Source: CAZSPL01 sp964608735
GTDB lineage: Bacteria > JAJVIF01 > JAPKYR01 > CAZSPL01
Reading direction: 5' to 3'
DNA: 9,019 bases
Assembly (NCBI GenBank): GCA_964608735.1
Contig: CAZSPL010000174.1
Span: forward strand, 1 to 9,019
The notes under the pieces are model-generated. The model was not told the origin of the DNA and ran no database searches. It was given only the letters and a program-made list of their open reading frames with translations. Of the stretch, positions 5,887 to 9,019 are shown piece after piece (position 1 is the stretch's first letter; each line of letters opens with the position of its first letter). The translations under genes were made by a program, and so were the position numbers.

Positions 5887-7231
5887 ACGAAAAAAACGAA
5901 TCGGGGTCGTAAGCCTCGGGTGTCCCAAAGCCCGGGTCGATTCCGAAGTCATACTCGGCATGCTCGCCGCGCGCGGCTTCGAGGTCGGCTTCGCGGATGA
6001 AACATGCGACGCCATCATCGTCAACACATGCGCGTTTATCGAAGATGCCAAGGTAGAGGCAGTTGAAGAGATACTCGAAGCGCTGGAGTTGAAGAGTCAT
6101 GTCCCGGGCATCAGAATCTATGCCGCGGGATGTCTTCCGCAGCGTTTCCCGGTCGAGCTGGGGAAGGAGATCGGCGAACTTGACGGGATATACGGCGTCG
6201 ATGAGCTGGAACTCCTGGTGGATGATGTAACCCGGGACCTTGGCAAGGATATCGGTGAAGAGAGGAAATCCAAGCTCGAAGTGGATACTCATCTTAAGCC
6301 GTCGTGGCTGTATGACCACACGCATCCGCGCCTGCTGACAACACCGGGGCATTATGCATACGTCAAGATAAGCGAGGGGTGCGATCACCGGTGCGCATTC
6401 TGCACAATCCCATCCATCAAGGGGCCGTATCGCTCGCGGGAAGTGTCGTCGGTGGTCGCCGAAGTGAGCCGTCTCGGCTCGATGGGAGTAAGGGAAGTCA
6501 TCCTCGTGAGCCAGGATACCACCGCATTCGGAACCGACACCGGCTCATCGCTTCACCGGCTGCTGGCCGAGTTGGACAAACTCGAGAAACCCGAGTGGAT
6601 ACGCCTGCTATACCTGCATCCGGAGAAACTTGACGACGGGCTATTGAGAATCATGCGCGATTCGGATAAAATATTGAACTACCTCGATATTCCAGTTCAG
6701 CATGCCGACGGGGGAATTCTCGAGAGAATGCATCGCACAGCCCCTGCGCGTGATTATCGTGGACTTGTGTCTTATCTGAGGGATTATTTTGGTGAGACGG
6801 ACATCTGTCTCCGTACCACGCTCATAGTTGGATTTCCCGGGGAAGGGGAGACCGAATTTGAGAGACTGGCGGATTTCGTCGCTGAAGCGGAATTCGACAG
6901 GCTTTCGGTGTTCAAATTCTCCCGCGAGATGGGCACCGAGGCATGGGATATGGATGGACGAGTCGAAGAGTATGAGATGGACCACCGATATCATGCGCTG
7001 ATGAACCTGCAGGCCGACGTAAGTTACGGGCGTAACCTCAAGTATGTCGGCAGGACGCTTGATGTTCTCGTGGAAGGCGAGGAAGACGGGGCGTTGTATG
7101 GGCGGAGCTTCCGCGATGCCCCGGAAGTGGACGGGCTGGTCTATATTTCGGGCGACGCCGGGATCGGTGAATTCGCCCGGGTCGAGATTGTTGAAGCGAT
7201 GGATTATGACCTCAAGGGAGAGGTGAAATAG
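5873..7231 (+). CDS. rimO: Ribosomal protein S12 methylthiotransferase
   Basis: RimO adds a methylthio group to the conserved aspartate of ribosomal protein S12 by radical SAM chemistry with two [4Fe-4S] clusters. The 452 residues show all three domains in order. The UPF0004 domain has cluster ligands Cys17 (SLGC), Cys53 (NTC) and Cys87 (AGC). The radical SAM domain carries SEGCDHRCAFC (Cys170, Cys174, Cys177) and then IKGPYRSR. A TRAM domain spans about 390-447. LGCPKARVDSE distinguishes it from MiaB and MtaB; the usual Asn after Lys19 is replaced by Ala. The N-terminus is strongly basic (MARRKRKKR). ATG 5873 lies inside the end of the MATE frame, and its stop TAG shares one base with the next GTG start, consistent with an operon. 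It shows what an intact radical SAM motif looks like in this genome, in contrast to the protein at 1298-2446. Confidence 0.97.
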   Translation: MARRKRKKRIGVVSLGCPKARVDSEVILGMLAARGFEVGFADETCDAIIVNTCAFIEDAKVEAVEEILEALELKSHVPGIRIYAAGCLPQRFPVELGKEIGELDGIYGVDELELLVDDVTRDLGKDIGEERKSKLEVDTHLKPSWLYDHTHPRLLTTPGHYAYVKISEGCDHRCAFCTIPSIKGPYRSREVSSVVAEVSRLGSMGVREVILVSQDTTAFGTDTGSSLHRLLAELDKLEKPEWIRLLYLHPEKLDDGLLRIMRDSDKILNYLDIPVQHADGGILERMHRTAPARDYRGLVSYLRDYFGETDICLRTTLIVGFPGEGETEFERLADFVAEAEFDRLSVFKFSREMGTEAWDMDGRVEEYEMDHRYHALMNLQADVSYGRNLKYVGRTLDVLVEGEEDGALYGRSFRDAPEVDGLVYISGDAGIGEFARVEIVEAMDYDLKGEVK

Positions 7232-7782
7232 TGCGGGACGGTTCCACCGGTAAAAACAAACTTGAAGGCGAAGAGATAGATTTCGCGAACGCCGACAAGA
7301 TAATGGTGCGGCTTATCGAAAGGGGGATCACCATCGCGCTTGCGGAGTCGATTTCCGCGGGCGCCATCGCGAGCAAACTCACCAGCGTGGTCGGGGCGTC
7401 CAAGTCTCTCATTGGCGGCATCGTATGTTACACCCGCTTCGCGAAGGAGAAATTCCTCGGGGTACCGGCATCGCTCATCGATGAGCAGGGCACGGTATCG
7501 CGTGATGTCGCGCTCGCGATGGCCGACGGAGCCCTGAAGGGTTTCGAAGTCGATTTTGCGTTCGGCATTACCGGCAACGCGGGCCCCACCACCGATGGTG
7601 ACAAGAGCAAGGTCGGCGAGGTGTACATGAGCATCGTTTCGAAGGACGGCGACAAGATGGTCAAGGCCTTCGATTTATTCGGCGACCGCGAGACCATCCG
7701 CGCGAAATCGGTTACCGAGGCGCTCAGGATGCTTCGCGAATACGTTTTGGAAAAGTACTGGCAGGTGCATGGAAGTGAGTAA
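7231..7782 (+). CDS. pncC: CinA C-terminal-domain protein (nicotinamide-nucleotide amidohydrolase-like)
   Basis: Members of this family deamidate nicotinamide mononucleotide to nicotinate mononucleotide in NAD salvage, and as the C-terminal half of CinA are linked to competence and recA neighbourhoods. The 183 residues correspond to the stand-alone domain, without the N-terminal MoaB/COG1058 domain of full CinA. Visible landmarks: IALAESISAGAIASKLTSVVGAS (residues ~36-58) in place of the usual AESCTGG, then CYTRFAKEKFLGV with Tyr67 and Lys72 in the conserved YSNE-K-LGV positions, VSRDVALAMADGA, and GITGNAGPTTDGDKSKVGEVY where most members have GIAGPGGG. The altered AES and GITG motifs leave activity uncertain, so the symbol is tentative. 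GTG 7231 overlaps the rimO stop by one base and has GGGAGAGG seven bases upstream. About 20 extra hydrophilic residues precede the domain. Confidence 0.88.
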   Translation: MRDGSTGKNKLEGEEIDFANADKIMVRLIERGITIALAESISAGAIASKLTSVVGASKSLIGGIVCYTRFAKEKFLGVPASLIDEQGTVSRDVALAMADGALKGFEVDFAFGITGNAGPTTDGDKSKVGEVYMSIVSKDGDKMVKAFDLFGDRETIRAKSVTEALRMLREYVLEKYWQVHGSE

Positions 7783-8332
7783 TAACATCAGGACATTCGT
7801 GGCAATCAATCTCCCGAGCAACGTCAAACGTATGCTGGCGAAATATACGAGGGACGTGTCGGGGAAGAACTACGAATACAAGTGGGTCGCCCGGGAAAAC
7901 CTGCATATCACCCTCGCTTTTCTCGGTGAGATCCCGGCGGATGATATAACGCGGCTGAATTCGGCCGTCGAACGCACCGCCGAGCATCACAAGCCGTTCG
8001 ACGCGCAGATAGGCAGCGTGGGGACATTCGGCTCGGTCATCTGGGTCGGGTTGGCCGAGGGGGATGAAAAATGCCAGGAAATCTATAACAGCCTCAGAAG
8101 CGAATTGATGATGATGAATTTCCATCTCGACGACAGGAGGTATCATCCGCATATCACCATCGCGCGTGCCCGGAGGCGGATGGACCCCGAGACGAAGCGG
8201 CGTTTCGAGATGAATGAGCCGCCCAAGCAGATGAAGTTCCAGCTCACCGAGCTTACCCTCTACGAGTCGATACTTCAGCGCGACGGACCGGAATATATCC
8301 AGCTGAACAGGGTGCCTTTCGGGTCTGAATAA
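7769..8332 (+). CDS. thpR: RNA 2',3'-cyclic phosphodiesterase, 2H family
   Basis: ThpR (formerly LigT) hydrolyses 2',3'-cyclic phosphate ends of RNA and in vitro can join tRNA halves by 2'-5' linkage. The 187-residue length is typical. Both HxT catalytic motifs are present: ENLHITLAFLGE (His46, Thr48) and YHPHITIAR (His128, Thr130), about 80 residues apart as expected for the two-lobed fold. The N-terminal RTFVAINLP strand is also characteristic. The frame overlaps the preceding gene by 14 bases; GTG 7775 is a possible later start that would remove two residues. The order cinA-ligT-recA is a recognised conserved neighbourhood (for example in Deinococcus). Here recA follows after 109 bases with its own promoter. 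Confidence 0.95.
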   Translation: MEVSNNIRTFVAINLPSNVKRMLAKYTRDVSGKNYEYKWVARENLHITLAFLGEIPADDITRLNSAVERTAEHHKPFDAQIGSVGTFGSVIWVGLAEGDEKCQEIYNSLRSELMMMNFHLDDRRYHPHITIARARRRMDPETKRRFEMNEPPKQMKFQLTELTLYESILQRDGPEYIQLNRVPFGSE

Positions 8333-8347
8333 TTTTTGGGAAAAGAC

Positions 8348-8376
8348 TATACAAAGGTTTAGTAACCTGTTATAAT
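8348..8376 (+). promoter_or_regulatory. Extended -10 promoter of recA
   Basis: TATACA (8348-8353; 4 of 6 matches to the -35 consensus), a 17-base spacer, and TGTTATAAT (8368-8376), a perfect extended -10. The predicted start is near 8383, giving a leader of ~59 bases before recA. The same extended -10 type precedes ssb. Confidence 0.7.
8355..8368. promoter_or_regulatory. Palindrome inside the recA promoter spacer (candidate SOS/LexA-type operator)
   Basis: AGGTT-TAGT-AACCT is a perfect 5-bp inverted repeat lying between the -35 and -10 of recA, where a bound repressor would block RNA polymerase. It does not match the E. coli (CTGT-N8-ACAG) or Gram-positive (GAAC-N4-GTTC) LexA boxes. LexA boxes vary by phylum, so a lineage-specific SOS box is possible. 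No copy precedes ssb. Confidence 0.45.
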
Positions 8377-8425
8377 TTGCCCGCAGCAGGGAGTTACGAT
8401 AGTTGAATTATCACAAGGAGAACAG

Positions 8426-8440
8426 GTGAGGGAGAACTAA
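8426..8440 (+). other. Possible four-codon leader ORF before recA
   Basis: GTG AGG GAG AAC TAA has AAGGAG (8415-8420) five bases upstream and ends one base before the recA ATG. Its second and third codons (AGG GAG) also form the recA Shine-Dalgarno region. It could be a translational-coupling leader or simply a doubled ribosome binding site. Confidence 0.25.
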
Positions 8441-8441
8441 A

Positions 8442-9019
8442 ATGCCTGAAAAAGTAAGAGAAGACAAAACAAAAACCCTCGGTCTCGCGATGTCACAGAT
8501 CGAGAAGCAGTTCGGCAAGGGCGCGATAATGCGTCTTGGAAGCAATGAAGCGGCGCTCAAGCTCGAGGTAATCCCGATAGGGATACCGTCGATAGACCAT
8601 GCCCTCGGCGTGGGAGGTATCCCGCGCGGACGCGTCATGGAAATCTATGGTGCGGAAGCCAGCGGCAAGACAACCCTCGCGCTGCATATCGTCGCGTCGG
8701 CGCAGCGTAACGGTGGCATCGCGGCGTTCATCGACGCCGAGCATGCCCTCGACCCGGTCTATGCGAAGGTCATCGGGGTCGATACCGATGAATTGCTCAT
8801 CAGCCAGCCGGATACCGGCGAACAGGCGCTCGAGATAGCCGATATGCTCGTGAAATCCGGCGCGGTCGATGTGATCGTCATCGACAGCGTGGCGGCCCTC
8901 GTTCCCCGCGCGGAGATAGAGGGTGAGATGGGCGATGTGCATGTCGGATTGCAGGCCCGTTTAATGAGCCAGGCGCTGAGAAAACTCTCGGCGAACATCT
9001 CGCGCTCGAACTGCATCGT
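8442..9019 (+). CDS. recA: RecA recombinase (N-terminal part; runs off the right edge)
   Basis: RecA forms ATP-dependent filaments on single-stranded DNA for homologous recombination, and stimulates LexA cleavage in the SOS response. The frame starts at ATG 8442 with GAGGGAG about ten bases upstream, and 192 codons are visible of the usual ~340-350. The N-terminal helix has QIEKQFGKGAIMRLG. Walker A is GAEASGKT (residues 70-77) instead of the usual GPESSGKT but still fits the general P-loop. The catalytic Glu100 is in FIDAEHALDP, and Walker B ends at Asp148 in VIVIDSVAALVPRAEIEGEM. These positions are shifted four residues from E. coli. The visible part ends shortly after LSANISRSN, before the second DNA-binding loop. 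It is transcribed from its own promoter after thpR. Confidence 0.97.
   Translation, partial: MPEKVREDKTKTLGLAMSQIEKQFGKGAIMRLGSNEAALKLEVIPIGIPSIDHALGVGGIPRGRVMEIYGAEASGKTTLALHIVASAQRNGGIAAFIDAEHALDPVYAKVIGVDTDELLISQPDTGEQALEIADMLVKSGAVDVIVIDSVAALVPRAEIEGEMGDVHVGLQARLMSQALRKLSANISRSNCI

Noticed and set aside
5843..6388. Minus-strand 181-codon frame opposite the rimO N-terminus
   Set aside because: The opposite strand carries all RimO cluster cysteines; this is a shadow frame.
7724..8152. Minus-strand 142-codon frame opposite thpR
   Set aside because: Shadow of thpR, whose two HxT motifs are unmistakable.
8421..8437. Two GAAC tetramers near the recA ribosome binding site, considered as part of a LexA box
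   Set aside because: They are direct, not inverted, lack a GTTC partner at standard spacing, and overlap the Shine-Dalgarno region, which explains them better.
1..9019. CRISPR array, tRNA/rRNA gene, insertion sequence or phage genes
   Set aside because: I saw no regularly spaced repeats, no tRNA-like cloverleaf, no transposase and no integrase motif when reading both strands by eye.

Overview
This looks like chromosomal DNA of a GC-rich, probably uncultivated bacterium with a lipoprotein pathway. It carries core housekeeping genes (lgt, ssb, rimO, a pncC-type gene, thpR, recA), bacterial sigma-70-like promoter elements, and a small PUR-domain protein of the kind known from Bacteroidetes, spirochaetes and several candidate phyla. 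The phylum cannot be named from the sequence. No rRNA, tRNA, insertion sequence or CRISPR array was seen.

Left part (1-2446, minus strand). The first ~1.1 kb is visibly more AT-rich than the rest. It holds a lipoprotein start (795-1049) whose frame stops exactly where a long open frame in the next register begins. That second frame (805 down to the left window edge, with no stop) encodes degenerate FG-GAP/beta-propeller-like repeats. The two together look like one exported propeller lipoprotein split by a frame change. Behind a spacer of about 250 bp containing a good minus-strand promoter lies a 382-residue protein with the layout of a RiPP-type radical SAM/SPASM maturase (PqqD-like recognition region, SAM-barrel-like middle, remnant SPASM domain). 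It has lost the CX3CX2C iron-sulfur motif, so it is a likely pseudoenzyme. This is the most unusual gene in the window.

Middle (2447-4404). A 132-bp divergent intergenic region with two hairpins separates that gene from lgt (prolipoprotein diacylglyceryl transferase). A PUR-domain nucleic-acid-binding protein follows, then ssb with its own extended -10 promoter and an atypical C-terminal tip. After ssb comes a 157-bp structured gap that ends in an intrinsic-terminator-like hairpin.

Right (4405-9019, plus strand). A tightly packed run with stop/start overlaps contains a MATE-family efflux protein, rimO (ribosomal protein S12 methylthiotransferase), a stand-alone CinA C-terminal (PncC-like) amidohydrolase and thpR (2H phosphoesterase/RNA ligase family). 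recA follows from its own extended -10 promoter and runs off the right edge. The cinA/ligT/recA neighbourhood is a known conserved arrangement. The window therefore joins a DNA-maintenance neighbourhood (PUR, ssb, recA) and a translation/NAD-salvage run to a less conserved left flank.
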